Source: Euryarchaeota archaeon UBA256
GTDB taxonomy: Archaea > Thermoplasmatota > Poseidoniia > Poseidoniales > Poseidoniaceae
Length of the DNA stretch: 64,000 nucleotides
NCBI GenBank assembly: GCA_002494645.1
Contig: DACE01000041.1
Location: forward strand, 5,194 to 69,193
Direction: 5' to 3'
Shown in pieces: positions 1 through 9,069 of the stretch (positions are counted from its first letter, which is position 1; the number at the start of each line of letters is the position of its first letter). Made by a program: the position numbers and the translations under genes. The notes under the pieces are model-generated. The model had not been told where the DNA came from and made no database searches. It saw only the letters and a list, made by a program, of their open reading frames with translations.

Positions 1-1
1 A

Positions 2-211
2 AGAATCGGCTACCTCGTCGTCGTTCCCGGGTCAGGGTTCGGTTTTGACATCAGCGATATTTTTGATTCCGTAACAGGAGCGACCACCGTTGATATGCAA
101 CGCCAATGGGACGACGGGGATTGGAGCCATACTTTTTCGCTCCTTGCTGACGGAACAGACGGGCGCGTGATTGGATGGACCCATCTTACGGTCAGGGAGG
201 CGGGTTCTTGA
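2..211 (+). CDS. C-terminal fragment of an unidentified protein
   Basis: An open frame enters from the left edge and runs 69 codons to a TGA at 209-211. The visible residues are polar and slightly acidic (for example VVVPGSGFGFDISDIFD near the edge and DDGDWSHTFSLLADG further on). There is no membrane segment or recognisable motif. The stop overlaps the TTG start of the next gene (TTGA), so the two are probably co-translated. I do not recognise the family; the N-terminus lies outside the window. Confidence 0.55.
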   Translation, partial: RIGYLVVVPGSGFGFDISDIFDSVTGATTVDMQRQWDDGDWSHTFSLLADGTDGRVIGWTHLTVREAGS

Positions 212-609
212 CCGACGACGACCGCGGACTTGATCACCTCATGGAACAAAATGAGGCTGAACTTTCCTTTCTCTCAGCCTACGGTGGCATTGATGGGAAG
301 TCTGAAGTTGACGGCTCCAAGATTCTCGCGGCGCTGAAGCGTTTTTTACAGGCAGGGGGGCTTGCCTGTGAGGGAGATGACACGTCCATTACCTTTGCAT
401 GCGGTGAAGCCTCGGCATCATCTGTTGGTTGTGAATTCGTCTTCAACGGAGACGACTTGCCTCTTGTGCAAAGCGATGTCATTGCGGCAGGTTTTGACAA
501 TGGCGTTTTGGCATCCGACCGTAGTCGTGTGAGCGTTCATCTCTGTGATTGGTCAACCGAACAGCGACGCTTTGTAGAGCGATTGGTGGAACATCACCTT
601 CACGGCTAA
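208..609 (+). CDS. Small acidic hypothetical protein
   Basis: This encodes a soluble protein of about 133 residues that I cannot assign to a family. I chose the TTG at 208 because a GGGAGG Shine-Dalgarno sequence lies about 8 bases upstream and because it overlaps the stop of the preceding gene. An in-frame ATG at 175 lies before that ribosome site and inside the neighbour; another ATG at 241 has no visible ribosome site. The C-terminal part (DWSTEQRRFVERLVEHHLHG) looks helical. The product has no signal peptide or transmembrane segment, so it is probably cytoplasmic. It converges on the next gene, with only 8 bases between the two stops. Confidence 0.55.
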   Translation: MTDDDRGLDHLMEQNEAELSFLSAYGGIDGKSEVDGSKILAALKRFLQAGGLACEGDDTSITFACGEASASSVGCEFVFNGDDLPLVQSDVIAAGFDNGVLASDRSRVSVHLCDWSTEQRRFVERLVEHHLHG

Positions 610-617
610 GTTGGTCT

Positions 618-1199
618 TCAATTCCGCCGAACATAGGCAGCATATACAAGGACGGTCATCAGAACACCAATCCCGATCGAGGGTAAAAGGCCTTCACTCT
701 CTTCACCCGATGCAGGTACGTTACAACCGTCCCCATCAGCGTGAATTCCGCGATACGTCCCGTCTTCATAATAACAGGTTGACCAAGTTTTGTACCAGTC
801 GCCATTCGGGAAGTTCTCGGTTGAATCGTCTTCGTAGGTTGCCTTGACTCGCCAGTTGACGTATGAATGGTCGCTTGGAGGTGAAACGCTGGTTGAATAG
901 GTGCCATCTTCGACGTCAGCTTCCATGACTTCTGGCGGGTTGCAAACGCCGTTGTTCAAGCAAATTTGTGTGGTGATGGCGATGGTTGTACCGTTGTTCT
1001 GAGCGGCATCATCCAATTGAACGGAGAGTGACCAAGATGCCCCGTCTTGAGAGGGAGTAGTTCGTTCAACGACGCTGAACGGGACCTCGTTTTCATCAGG
1101 GTTGACATCCTGTCCGCCCTCGCTTCCAGCAGCGAGTGAGGTGGGCAGGAAGGAAGTCAAAACGAGAAGGGACAAGAGAAGCGGAATGGATTGCCTCAT
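618..1199 (-). CDS. Secreted protein with C-terminal membrane anchor
   Basis: This is a 193-residue extracytoplasmic protein. Residues 1-23 form a classic signal peptide (MRQSIPLLLSLLVLTSFLPTS), followed by a low-complexity acidic linker and a beta-rich domain with four cysteines (ICLNNGVC and later CYYEDG and GDGC). The C-terminus is a proline-glycine entry, a hydrophobic helix (LLPSIGIGVLMTVLVYAAYV) and a short RRN tail. That layout resembles archaeosortase PGF-CTERM-type sorting tails, although the exact PGF motif is absent. The protein is probably displayed on the cell surface. I recognise no enzymatic motif. It may be a family specific to this lineage. Confidence 0.6.
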   Translation of the reverse strand: MRQSIPLLLSLLVLTSFLPTSLAAGSEGGQDVNPDENEVPFSVVERTTPSQDGASWSLSVQLDDAAQNNGTTIAITTQICLNNGVCNPPEVMEADVEDGTYSTSVSPPSDHSYVNWRVKATYEDDSTENFPNGDWYKTWSTCYYEDGTYRGIHADGDGCNVPASGEESEGLLPSIGIGVLMTVLVYAAYVRRN

Positions 1200-1256
1200 G
1201 GTAATAAAGAGGAGGCCGTCCTTCTTTTAGGTTCCTCATACAATCCCATGGACCCC

Positions 1257-1769
1257 TTATTCCATCCCCCAAAGTTCATCGCCGACCCAATGCATGGTTT
1301 TCACACCCTTCCCTTTGGTCTCAGTGACGAGGTTTTCCGCATCGTGGACGGCCCATCCCAAAGCCAACGGACGCTTGTGTGTCATGTCCCGAATCCAAAC
1401 CAAATCTCCGGCTTCAACAGAGGCTTCTGCTGCGTGGATTCCGGCCACCATACAATCTGCCCCGTTCATCAAAAATGGAATGGCCCCATGGTCCACTTCA
1501 ACCCATTTTTGAGCGTCAAGGTTGTCAAGAAAGCCACGCAGCGTTAGGAAGACACAACGCTGATCTTCATCGTCAACCACCTCCACAACGATTGGCGTCT
1601 TTTCAACGAACACCATCGTCCAGGGTCCGTATTCCGCCATTTCGAGAAAACCACCGTCAACGTTGAGATCCACGCCAAGGTCTTGTTCGAGCCTCTTGAG
1701 CAGTGGCGCGATGTTTTTTCGGCGCACAGGGCGACGTTTTCGCATGGACCATTCATTCGTCATATTCAT
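1257..1769 (-). CDS. PUA-domain RNA-binding protein (MCT-1-like)
   Basis: The C-terminal half, about 80 residues beginning near VEVDHGAIPFLMNGADCMVAGI, is a PUA domain, with the glycine-rich core and the GDLVWI strand typical of archaeal MCT-1/Tma20-like proteins. The N-terminal half holds a basic stretch (MRKRRPVRRK) followed by a helical region. In archaea these proteins are linked to translation or tRNA/rRNA handling; the precise role is not known here. The frame stays open to 1898, but the longer N-terminus is low complexity and would overlap the divergent gene at 1839. I therefore chose the ATG at 1769; an ATG at 1763 is equally possible. There is no clear Shine-Dalgarno site. Confidence 0.7.
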   Translation of the reverse strand: MNMTNEWSMRKRRPVRRKNIAPLLKRLEQDLGVDLNVDGGFLEMAEYGPWTMVFVEKTPIVVEVVDDEDQRCVFLTLRGFLDNLDAQKWVEVDHGAIPFLMNGADCMVAGIHAAEASVEAGDLVWIRDMTHKRPLALGWAVHDAENLVTETKGKGVKTMHWVGDELWGME

Positions 1770-1838
1770 CGCTCGCGATGCTGGATTATCATTCTTCGTC
1801 AGCGCGTTCTTCATGTGCACTCGCTTCTTGCCCCATAC

Positions 1839-2447
1839 ATGGCGATGTGGTGCACGATTCGGACCTTCAGTAAGCATGCTCTGGAATTGGGCAATCAACC
1901 ACCCAGTGAGCCGATTATTTTCGTCAAGCCGGACGGATGCCTGCTCGAGAGCGACATCATCCCCGTGAGTTCACATCCCGGAGAAGTACATCATGAGGTT
2001 GAATGCGTAGTCTTCATCGGGGAAGACCTTCAGCCAACGGGACTTGCCGTAGGTTTGGACCTCACGGACCGAGCAGCCCAATCTGCACTGCGTGCCGAGC
2101 AATTACCATGGGCGAAGGCAAAATGTTTCGCTGCAAGTGCCGTGGTTGGCAATGCCGCCAAGTATGATGGTGCATGGCAGGACATTCATCAACGCGAGTT
2201 AGGCTTGCACCTCACCCTGCACGTCAATGGCGAACTTCGTCAGGCGGCTTCACTGTCTGAAATTTCTGTGACACCTCACCAACAAATCGAGGCACTCAAA
2301 GCATGGTCGCCGGTTCGCCAAGGCGACCTATTGTTCACCGGAACTCCCGAAGGTGTAGGGCAATTATTGCCCGGGGACCGTCTGCATGCTCAACTCCTCA
2401 ACGCACAAGGAAGGGTACTTTCCGAAATTGTTGCGCGCTGTGAGTGA
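1839..2447 (+). CDS. Fumarylacetoacetate hydrolase-family protein
   Basis: About 202 residues match the FAH fold used by fumarylpyruvate and acylpyruvate hydrolases and oxaloacetate decarboxylases. The N-terminal signature is KHALELGNQPPSEPIIFVKP. The metal-binding acidic residues follow in HHEVECVVFIG, and the GTPEGVGQLLPGD loop near the C-terminus is the family's cap motif. These enzymes use Mg2+ to cleave or decarboxylate beta-keto acids in the cytoplasm. The frame is open upstream to 1683 but that part antagonises the PUA gene and lacks homology, so I place the start at ATG 1839 (ATG 1845 is the alternative). The substrate cannot be told from the sequence. Confidence 0.85.
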   Translation: MAMWCTIRTFSKHALELGNQPPSEPIIFVKPDGCLLESDIIPVSSHPGEVHHEVECVVFIGEDLQPTGLAVGLDLTDRAAQSALRAEQLPWAKAKCFAASAVVGNAAKYDGAWQDIHQRELGLHLTLHVNGELRQAASLSEISVTPHQQIEALKAWSPVRQGDLLFTGTPEGVGQLLPGDRLHAQLLNAQGRVLSEIVARCE

Positions 2448-2454
2448 GGGTTGA

Positions 2455-2464
2455 TTTCATATAG
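2455..2464 (+). promoter_or_regulatory. TATA-like promoter of the S8e gene
   Basis: The sequence TTTCATATAG ends 37 bases before the S8e ATG at 2501. The same ten bases recur before EF-1alpha at 10574. The spacing predicts a transcription start near 2485, just ahead of a GCAGGAGG Shine-Dalgarno sequence. This is inferred from motif and spacing only. Confidence 0.55.
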
Positions 2465-2500
2465 CCTGTGCTGGTCGGTGGCGACGCAGGAGGCTTGATT

Positions 2501-2881
2501 ATGGCTCAATGGCACGGAATTTCACGACGCAAACCATCAGGTGGACGAAAGGTACAGGCACGCGGTAAGCGAGCAACTGAAATCTCCACTGAGAAGCAAT
2601 TCGCTCTCGTTGGCGAACCCAAGCGAAAGGTCTACCGCAAGACAGGTGGCAACATCATGGTCCGTGTGATGGCAGCCAACCAAGTCAGCATCAACAATTC
2701 AAAAACTGGAAAAACCGTTCTCGGTGAAATCCACAGCGTGATTGAGAACGCTTCTGACCCGAACTACGTTCGACGAAATATCTTGGTCAAGGGCGCAGTT
2801 ATTGAAACCAATAAAGGCCCTGTCCGAATCACATCCCGCCCAGGAAAAGACGGCGTTATCAACGGCGTTCTCCTCGAGTGA
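2501..2881 (+). CDS. rps8e: Ribosomal protein eS8
   Basis: This is a small-subunit ribosomal protein shared by archaea and eukaryotes, 126 residues long, the usual length for archaeal S8e. The N-terminus (MAQWHGISRRKPSGG) and the basic stretch KRKVYRKTGGNIMVRVM are diagnostic. So are the central NYVRRNILVKGAVIETNKG and the C-terminal TSRPGKDGVINGVL. The ATG at 2501 is preceded by GGAGG about 9 bases upstream; a longer frame from 2468 lacks conserved sequence. It is followed after 53 bases by SRP19, so protein synthesis and export genes sit together. A TATA-like box at 2455 probably drives both. Confidence 0.97.
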   Translation: MAQWHGISRRKPSGGRKVQARGKRATEISTEKQFALVGEPKRKVYRKTGGNIMVRVMAANQVSINNSKTGKTVLGEIHSVIENASDPNYVRRNILVKGAVIETNKGPVRITSRPGKDGVINGVLLE

Positions 2882-2934
2882 AGCAAGCGACGGCTTCAAG
2901 GATACGGGGCACAACCCCCTGTTGAGGCGAGAAC

Positions 2935-3381
2935 ATGGATCACAACCCAGACCGAATTTGCGTTTGGCCTGGGTATTTTGATTTGAAATCCTCACGACGA
3001 AGTGGACGACGAGTTCCCAAGGATGCTTCTGTCCTCAAGCCAGATTTGGAAGGCCTGTTCATGGCAGCCCGGCAGGTTGGTTTGAAAAAAATCAAGCGTG
3101 AAGAAAACATTTCACATCCTCGCCGCCCTAATGTAAGGGAAGGACGCCTTTGGGTTTCGGCTGCAGGCGCCAAGGATTCAATCGGCGCAAGTACGAAGGA
3201 GGAAGTGCTGCAACTCATCGGTGGGCAATGGCGACAAATGCAGCGCGACCAACGACAAGCCGACAAACAACAAAGCGTCAGTCAACCGAAAGCGGGGGAC
3301 CGTCGTGCACGAGCTCAGCGAAAATCACCTACCAACCAATCCGGTGGTTTCAAGAAGCGTAAGAGTTTCAAAAAGCGCTGA
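2935..3381 (+). CDS. srp19: Signal recognition particle 19 kDa protein
   Basis: SRP19 binds the tips of helices 6 and 8 of 7S RNA and promotes SRP54 assembly. The N-terminal signature CVWPGYFDLKSSRRSGRRVP is the family hallmark, followed by a second conserved basic block (LKKIKREENISHPRRPNVREGRLWV). The protein is 148 residues. The last 40 or so are a low-complexity basic tail (QKSPTNQSGG then KKRKSFKKR) longer than in minimal archaeal SRP19, probably an RNA-contacting extension. The ATG at 2935 has a GAGG sequence about 8 bases upstream. I did not find a 7S RNA gene in this window. Confidence 0.93.
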   Translation: MDHNPDRICVWPGYFDLKSSRRSGRRVPKDASVLKPDLEGLFMAARQVGLKKIKREENISHPRRPNVREGRLWVSAAGAKDSIGASTKEEVLQLIGGQWRQMQRDQRQADKQQSVSQPKAGDRRARAQRKSPTNQSGGFKKRKSFKKR

Positions 3382-3425
3382 ATTTGAAAACATGGTTTGA
3401 TAACCTTTGCCTCCTTTTTCCTAAC

Positions 3426-3944
3426 ATGCGAACCGCAGTAGCCTTGTTCCTTGCTTTGCTTCTGCTTGCACCTTTGCAAGGCGACCTCGCGCCGGTTGCA
3501 GATGCACCTCCGTTCCAAGACCAATCGTCCAACGAGACGATTATCTCCGTTGACAGCACCAACCTTCGTTTTTCTCCATCCAGCGTGACGGTTACCGAAG
3601 GCGAAACAGTTCGCTTCTTCTGGAGTGGACAAGCACTGCCTCACAATGCTGTAGAAGCCAATGGTGTGTTTGATTCAGGTGAGCCCGACAGAAATGTCGA
3701 CTACGTCTTTACGTTCGAACTCGGTATGAACGGGACCTACGATTTCGTCTGCGAGCCCCACGCAGCCTTGGGAATGGTGGGCCAAATCATCGTCGAGCCA
3801 GCGCCAACTCCACCACCTACAAATCAATCAGACAATGAAAGCAACATGAGCGAAAACGAAGACATGGACACACCTGCGCTTCCCATCGTCATGGCGATCA
3901 CAGCAGTATTGGTCGCCGCAGCGGTCCGAACTCGCAGGGATTAA
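3426..3944 (+). CDS. Membrane-anchored blue copper (plastocyanin-like) protein
   Basis: This is a cupredoxin-fold electron carrier or copper protein on the outer face of the membrane. Residues 1-20 are a signal peptide (MRTAVALFLALLLLAPLQGD). Counting from ATG 3426, the type-1 copper ligands are H73 (PHNAVE), C109, H112 and M117 (CEPHAALGM), in the classic H...C-x2-H-x4-M spacing. A proline, asparagine and serine-rich linker leads to a C-terminal hydrophobic helix with an RTRRD tail, resembling halocyanin anchoring. An in-frame TTG at 3384 would add 14 residues before the signal peptide and is less likely. The stop overlaps the convergent ilvE stop by four bases. Confidence 0.88.
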   Translation: MRTAVALFLALLLLAPLQGDLAPVADAPPFQDQSSNETIISVDSTNLRFSPSSVTVTEGETVRFFWSGQALPHNAVEANGVFDSGEPDRNVDYVFTFELGMNGTYDFVCEPHAALGMVGQIIVEPAPTPPPTNQSDNESNMSENEDMDTPALPIVMAITAVLVAAAVRTRRD

Positions 3945-4957
3945 GGCAACGGGTGCAGCCAACCGAAGACATCTTCTTCCGTTTCATTCTGAATCCCCGT
4001 CAGAGCATTGTAGAGTTGAGTCGTGACTGGACCGGGCGCTCCATCTCCGTAGACTTTCTTTGCTCCATCGTGAGTGATTGAACCAATGGGTGAAATCACA
4101 GCAGCCGTACCGCAGCAAAAGGCTTCATCGGCTTGCATTGCAAAATCAGCCTCAACCTTTCCTTCAACCACCTCATAGCCGAGATGACGAGCGAGTTGGA
4201 TAATTGAATCGCGTGTGATGCCGGGAAGAATGGTTCCCGTGAGTTCAGGCGTGTAAAGCGTGCCTTCGCTGAAGCAGAAGAAATTGGCAGCACCGACTTC
4301 CTCAATGCAACTATGCGTCTCAGCGTCGAGGTAAATGACTTCAGCGTAGCCTTGTGCTTTTGCTTCCTTGCTGGGTTTCATGCCGGGTGCATAATTTCCA
4401 ATCGCCTTGACGCCACCGGACCCGCCGGGTGCAGCGCGGTGGTGGTGTTCAGATATGAGCAAATCAATGGCACTCATGCCGCCTTTGAAATAAGGTCCGA
4501 CAGGTGTCACGTAGATCAAAAAAGTATACGATGGGGCTGGAGCAACACCGAGAATTGGGCCACTTCCCATCAACAAGGGGCGCACATACATGGCGCCTTT
4601 TCCAGTGGGTGGGACCCAGTGTTGGTTGGCATTGACAACCTGCTCAACAGCGTCGACAAAGACCGATTCAGGGACAGGTGGCATCTTCAAACGGTCAGCC
4701 CCTCGTTGCATGCGGCGTGCATTTTCTTCGGGTCGGAAGAAGACGATACGGCCAGCCGAAGTTCGGAAGGCCTTCATGCCTTCAAACAGACCTTGCCCGT
4801 AATTCAAAACGCCTGCAGCAGGTGACATCGGGATGTCGCCGTAGGGTTGTAATCGCCCGGGCATCCAAGGTTCATCGCCCTTGGTTTGAGTGATGTACAT
4901 CGTTTCGGTGGGGGTGAGTGAAAAGGTGAGGCTATCCCAGTCAAACGATTCGTTCAT
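3941..4957 (-). CDS. ilvE: Branched-chain amino acid aminotransferase
   Basis: This class IV PLP enzyme interconverts leucine, isoleucine and valine with their 2-oxo acids, using glutamate/2-oxoglutarate. The 338-residue length and the motifs (GQGLFEGMKAFR, YVRPLLMGSGPILGV and GGVKAIGNYAPGM) match the bacterial/eukaryotic BCAT type II subgroup. K184 in VKAIGNYA is the expected Schiff-base lysine, and EEVGAANFF and GTILPGITRDS are the usual C-terminal motifs. The ATG at 4957 has GGTGAAC just upstream. It could feed the leucine-breakdown genes at 33.5-38 kb with ketoisocaproate, or act in biosynthesis; the sequence does not decide. Confidence 0.95.
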   Translation of the reverse strand: MNESFDWDSLTFSLTPTETMYITQTKGDEPWMPGRLQPYGDIPMSPAAGVLNYGQGLFEGMKAFRTSAGRIVFFRPEENARRMQRGADRLKMPPVPESVFVDAVEQVVNANQHWVPPTGKGAMYVRPLLMGSGPILGVAPAPSYTFLIYVTPVGPYFKGGMSAIDLLISEHHHRAAPGGSGGVKAIGNYAPGMKPSKEAKAQGYAEVIYLDAETHSCIEEVGAANFFCFSEGTLYTPELTGTILPGITRDSIIQLARHLGYEVVEGKVEADFAMQADEAFCCGTAAVISPIGSITHDGAKKVYGDGAPGPVTTQLYNALTGIQNETEEDVFGWLHPLP

Positions 4958-5115
4958 GCAGTGTTCACCTCGCTATCTTGTGCCATTGAATTGAGGCTTT
5001 CAATCATTCCTCTCCAATTTCATGACCAAACGAAGGCTTTGGAGATGTCCGTTGAAAATCTTCTACAGATGGGTTCTAATGGGTTCGTAAATTCAACCAG
5101 TATGGAGGCTCCTGT

Positions 5116-7797
5116 ATGGAAGGTCAAATGGGCATCATCAGTGGACGGTATCGTTCACGAGAACGGATGACCTCTACCGGGCCTCAACCTGAAACTGTTT
5201 TGGAATTGTTCGGGAGAAGCAACGACGGCTCATCGGTGTGCCTGCTTGTTCATGGGCAACGTCCGACCTTTGAATGCGCACCGATTGGGGAGTGGGCAGT
5301 CGATGATGGCATTCCGCCATTCCTCGCCGACCGAATCAAACACCTGAGAGCCATGGAACACGTGGTCAATGTCAGCGGACCGGTCATCAAGTGGACTCAA
5401 CTCGGTGAGCGACCGGTTTGGACGATTGAAACCGAACAACCCTTTCACGTACCAGCCCTCCGCAAAACGCTTCGGAGTCAATCATGGCAGATTTTTTCGG
5501 GCGATATCCCCTTCGTCAATCGCCTCTTTTTGGACCGAGACATCGGCATGCACGTCGGTTTTTCCGGCGAAGTAATCGACCGAAGAGTCAATGACGACAG
5601 CGAAGAAGTTCTCGCAGCACTCGTTGAGGCAGGAGGCGAAGGTCGCTATCCAGTCGACATTACCTTGCGATGTGATGTGGATCAATTACAACCCGTCGAT
5701 CCGTTCCAGGTTCCCTTCAGGATTTTTTCTTTCGACCTTGAAACGAGCATTGAGCATGAAACGGTATTATGCGCTGCAGCATGGATTGAAGATATCGGGA
5801 GTGGCCATCGCCAGGTGTTCACCTATCGCGGCGAAGAAGCGGATATACTCAAGCAACTTACCGCAACGGTACGAGAGTACGACCCTGACATTATCACCGG
5901 GTACAATATTGACAACTTCGACCTGCCGCGACTGGCCGACCGCACACACGCTCTGAAACGAGGATGGGAGCTTCACACCGAATTATTTGGTTGGGGGCGC
6001 GTACCCCTCAGGGAAACAGAACTCAAGCGACAGCGAGACGCTTTGGTACCGAAACGCCAGAGCAATCGAGCATGGAATCTTGCCGGAAGGGCGGTCATGG
6101 ACACCTGGTGGCAAGCCAGGCAAGCGCTCAAACCACGTCGCGAAACGCTGTCGTTCGTCGCCACCTTGCTCTTTCCTGATGATGAAGACAAACACAAAAT
6201 GGACGTGGATGCCTCCAATATGGACGAAGAATGGGCCACTCGGCCCGACGAAGTGATGGCGTATTGTGAACGAGACGCAGCGCTGCCCCTTGATATCCTC
6301 AAGGCAATCCAGGCCGTACCGAGAAAAGAAGCCGTTGCTGCGGTTGCGAAAGTCCCCTTTGAAACGGCGGCTAATGGAAGCACAAGCCAACTTATTGATT
6401 CCTTGGTGATTCGTCTGGCCGACCAACAAAACGTGGCTGTTCCTCTCACCGGCTCCGCTGAAGCCAAGGTGGGACAAATCACCGGTGGTTATGTTCACGA
6501 TGTGGAAGCAGGGCTCCATCCTTGGATTGCAGTATTGGATTTCAAGAGCATGTATCCTTCCATCATGATCGCTCGCAACATATGCTACACCACCCGTGTT
6601 GACCCTGCTCAATCTCACCAACCCGTTGAGGGTGAGGCGCTTCACGAAGCGCCCACGGGTGCCACCTTTCGCCCCGCATCGGCCCGCAAAGGTATGGTTC
6701 CAGCTCTGCTCGAGGACTTGATGGCTCAACGCGATGAGCACAAAACTGCGCTCAAGGCGTCGAAAAGTGATGGAGACCAAGTCGCTGTCGAGTTTCACGA
6801 CTCAATGCAATATGCTGTCAAGATTCTCATGAATTCGTTCTATGGCGTCTTCGCCAGCGGTTTTTACCGCTTCACGCACCGGGATTTAGGTTCCTCAATC
6901 ACGGCTTGGGCGCGTCAAAACATCAAGAGCATCATCGCAGCGGTTGAAGATGAGGGGCACGGCGTGGTTTATTCCGACACAGATTCCATATTTGTCCGAT
7001 GCCCCATTGATGCAGCAGTACCTCGGCGTATGGAGGAAGAAGAGTTGGTCTTGCTGGAACAGGGGGACAAAGCAGCAATTGCAAAGGAAAAAGCCTACAA
7101 AAAGGGTGTTCAATCAATGGTTGATTTCGGCCAACAATTAGCCCAACGATACAGTCGTGAATCGGCTATTCTTGAATTTGAACGGGGGCTCTCGGTCTTC
7201 TTTAGCCACGGGGCAAAAAAGCGTTACATCGGCCAAGTCGTTTGGCCGAGTGAAGAGATGCTGATTCGAGGTTATGAAACGCAGCGTACGGATTCATTTC
7301 CCTACTTGACTGAGACGATGAAGGAGGTGTTCAAGTACGCACTCGCAGACCAGGGCGACGCTCTTGTGGAATATGCTATGTCGAGGGTACAGGATTTGAA
7401 CAAGACCAACGTTGCCCCGCGACGTCTCGTCTTAGCAAAATCCTGCAAAGGGCGCGTGGTTCGCACTCCGGTGAAAGCGCCGGAGGACGTCGATTTCTCC
7501 AAAGATTACGCCAACCCCGATAGCATGGCTCAGGTTCGTGTGGCACGGCGTCGTATTGAACTCGGTCTTGGTTTTACTGCGGGAATGAAGGTCTCTTATC
7601 TCGTCACCGATGCCAGCCGCAGTCCGATGAAGGTCGCGCCTTGGCTAGAGGCAGAAACTACGGAAAGTCAAGCCTATGACGGACGCTTTTACGCAGAACG
7701 CCTTGCCGCAGCACTCGGACGAATCACAGAAGCCTTCGGATGGTCAGCAAAAGATTTGATGAAAGGCAATAAACAAGCCTCGTTATTTGATTTCTAA
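5116..7797 (+). CDS. polB: Family B DNA polymerase
   Basis: This is a replicative-type DNA polymerase with proofreading, 893 residues. Exonuclease motifs are Exo I FDLETS (D207), Exo II YNIDNFDLP (from residue 263) and Exo III YCERDA (from residue 383); all metal-binding acids are intact. Polymerase motifs are A DFKSMYPSIM (D475), B KILMNSFYG (K569) and C YSDTDSIFV (aspartates 621 and 623), also intact. The N-terminal LFGRSNDGSSVCLLV strand is typical of the archaeal family. The ATG at 5116 has GGAGG seven bases upstream. No intein or split is present. Euryarchaea also carry polymerase D; its genes are not in this window. Confidence 0.96.
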   Translation: MEGQMGIISGRYRSRERMTSTGPQPETVLELFGRSNDGSSVCLLVHGQRPTFECAPIGEWAVDDGIPPFLADRIKHLRAMEHVVNVSGPVIKWTQLGERPVWTIETEQPFHVPALRKTLRSQSWQIFSGDIPFVNRLFLDRDIGMHVGFSGEVIDRRVNDDSEEVLAALVEAGGEGRYPVDITLRCDVDQLQPVDPFQVPFRIFSFDLETSIEHETVLCAAAWIEDIGSGHRQVFTYRGEEADILKQLTATVREYDPDIITGYNIDNFDLPRLADRTHALKRGWELHTELFGWGRVPLRETELKRQRDALVPKRQSNRAWNLAGRAVMDTWWQARQALKPRRETLSFVATLLFPDDEDKHKMDVDASNMDEEWATRPDEVMAYCERDAALPLDILKAIQAVPRKEAVAAVAKVPFETAANGSTSQLIDSLVIRLADQQNVAVPLTGSAEAKVGQITGGYVHDVEAGLHPWIAVLDFKSMYPSIMIARNICYTTRVDPAQSHQPVEGEALHEAPTGATFRPASARKGMVPALLEDLMAQRDEHKTALKASKSDGDQVAVEFHDSMQYAVKILMNSFYGVFASGFYRFTHRDLGSSITAWARQNIKSIIAAVEDEGHGVVYSDTDSIFVRCPIDAAVPRRMEEEELVLLEQGDKAAIAKEKAYKKGVQSMVDFGQQLAQRYSRESAILEFERGLSVFFSHGAKKRYIGQVVWPSEEMLIRGYETQRTDSFPYLTETMKEVFKYALADQGDALVEYAMSRVQDLNKTNVAPRRLVLAKSCKGRVVRTPVKAPEDVDFSKDYANPDSMAQVRVARRRIELGLGFTAGMKVSYLVTDASRSPMKVAPWLEAETTESQAYDGRFYAERLAAALGRITEAFGWSAKDLMKGNKQASLFDF

Positions 7798-7823
7798 AGA
7801 GTCATCTTGAGGAAGCCCTTTTG

Positions 7824-9053
7824 ATGAACGGACGACCACGGTTGTTTATGGGAACCATGCTAAAGTCCATACTCATGGCTACAGTGATGCTCTGTTCTTC
7901 TATGGCTGGTTGCCTTTTTGAAGATGAAAACAACGGCTCATCAGACGAAGTGCTTGCTGTTTTTTCAGTTTCACCAAGCAAGAATGTTCGTTCGGGTGAT
8001 ACCGTTACCTTCGACGCTTCGGATTCAACTCCCAGCGATGGTTCCTTGACCTACCGATGGAATTTTGATGCTGTCAACTCCATTGATATTGACGCAACTG
8101 GCCAACAAGCAACTTGGTCCTTTGATGAGACCGGAACCTTCGAAGTCAAACTTGAGGTCTCTGATGGGATGGCCACCTCAGAGCAAACCCGAGAGATTAC
8201 GATTGTAGAGGCCAGTGCTCAGCCGCCGGTAGCATCCATCACTCAATATGCTGACACGGAAGACTGTGAAGACGAGTCCATTGATGAAAACACCAACATC
8301 GTTCTTTGGATTTGCGCACGAGAGAAATCAACCACCGACCGTTCAGTAACGGAGACAACAACCGTTGAATTGGATGCTTCCGGTTCAAATGCAGGTGATT
8401 CAGCACAATACATTGCAGATGACGGTTATGCGTGGGATCTCGACCTTAACGAAGACAAAGACAACGACGGAGACAGCGAAAACGATGACGACCTTGTCGG
8501 GCAGACCGTTGATTGGAGCAACGTCGCACCCGGAGAATACGAAATTGCCCTGACGGTCACCAATGATGTTGGCATGGTCGACAGCGATACCATCCGCGTT
8601 TATGTCTCATATGCAGGGTATTGGAATGATTTTGAAATTGGTGGAAACAGCAGTAGTGGGGCAGCAGAAATTGATTTTGACGTCACCATTCACTACGACA
8701 AAGAAGCGGCAAATACCGTGCGTAAGGTGATTGCTGAATTAGAATACCCTCAGCAAGATGACGATTGGATTGCCGGTGGCTCTTCAGCACAAAACAGGAA
8801 TAAGTTGGATATTTATGCCTTCAATGAAGAGGACGAGGAAGCCTCCAACACAACAGATACTGAACCCGATTCAAGGGATGATGGCGATTGCAACGATGAT
8901 GAACAAGACTGCATCCATCTCCTTCTTTCATCATACATGTTTACGGATACCGACTCCACCTACGGTGATGGAGAGTGGACCATGACCATTCGTAACGAAC
9001 GATTTAACGACATTCATATCGACCAATTTGTCATCCGTCTGCATTACAAGTGA
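7824..9053 (+). CDS. PKD-domain surface lipoprotein
   Basis: This is a secreted lipoprotein of about 409 residues. A signal peptide ends in the lipobox SSMAGC, with the lipidated cysteine at residue 30 counting from ATG 7824, which has AGGAAG upstream. A PKD domain follows (VTFDASDSTPSDGSLTYRWNFD, then FDETGTFEVKLEVSDG). A second PKD-like repeat contains a very acidic insert (DLNEDKDNDGDSENDDD) that could bind calcium. The C-terminal part resembles a beta-sandwich of the proprotein-convertase P-domain type (GEWTMTIRNERFNDIHIDQFVIRLHY); that reading is tentative. It probably functions in surface adhesion or polymer capture. The next gene begins 16 bases after the stop. Confidence 0.8.
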   Translation: MNGRPRLFMGTMLKSILMATVMLCSSMAGCLFEDENNGSSDEVLAVFSVSPSKNVRSGDTVTFDASDSTPSDGSLTYRWNFDAVNSIDIDATGQQATWSFDETGTFEVKLEVSDGMATSEQTREITIVEASAQPPVASITQYADTEDCEDESIDENTNIVLWICAREKSTTDRSVTETTTVELDASGSNAGDSAQYIADDGYAWDLDLNEDKDNDGDSENDDDLVGQTVDWSNVAPGEYEIALTVTNDVGMVDSDTIRVYVSYAGYWNDFEIGGNSSSGAAEIDFDVTIHYDKEAANTVRKVIAELEYPQQDDDWIAGGSSAQNRNKLDIYAFNEEDEEASNTTDTEPDSRDDGDCNDDEQDCIHLLLSSYMFTDTDSTYGDGEWTMTIRNERFNDIHIDQFVIRLHYK

Positions 9054-9069
9054 AGTAGGAGTCAAAAGC

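Noticed and set aside
5983..6798. Long minus-strand open frame opposite polB
   Set aside because: It lies wholly within conserved polymerase and exonuclease motifs and shows no family features.
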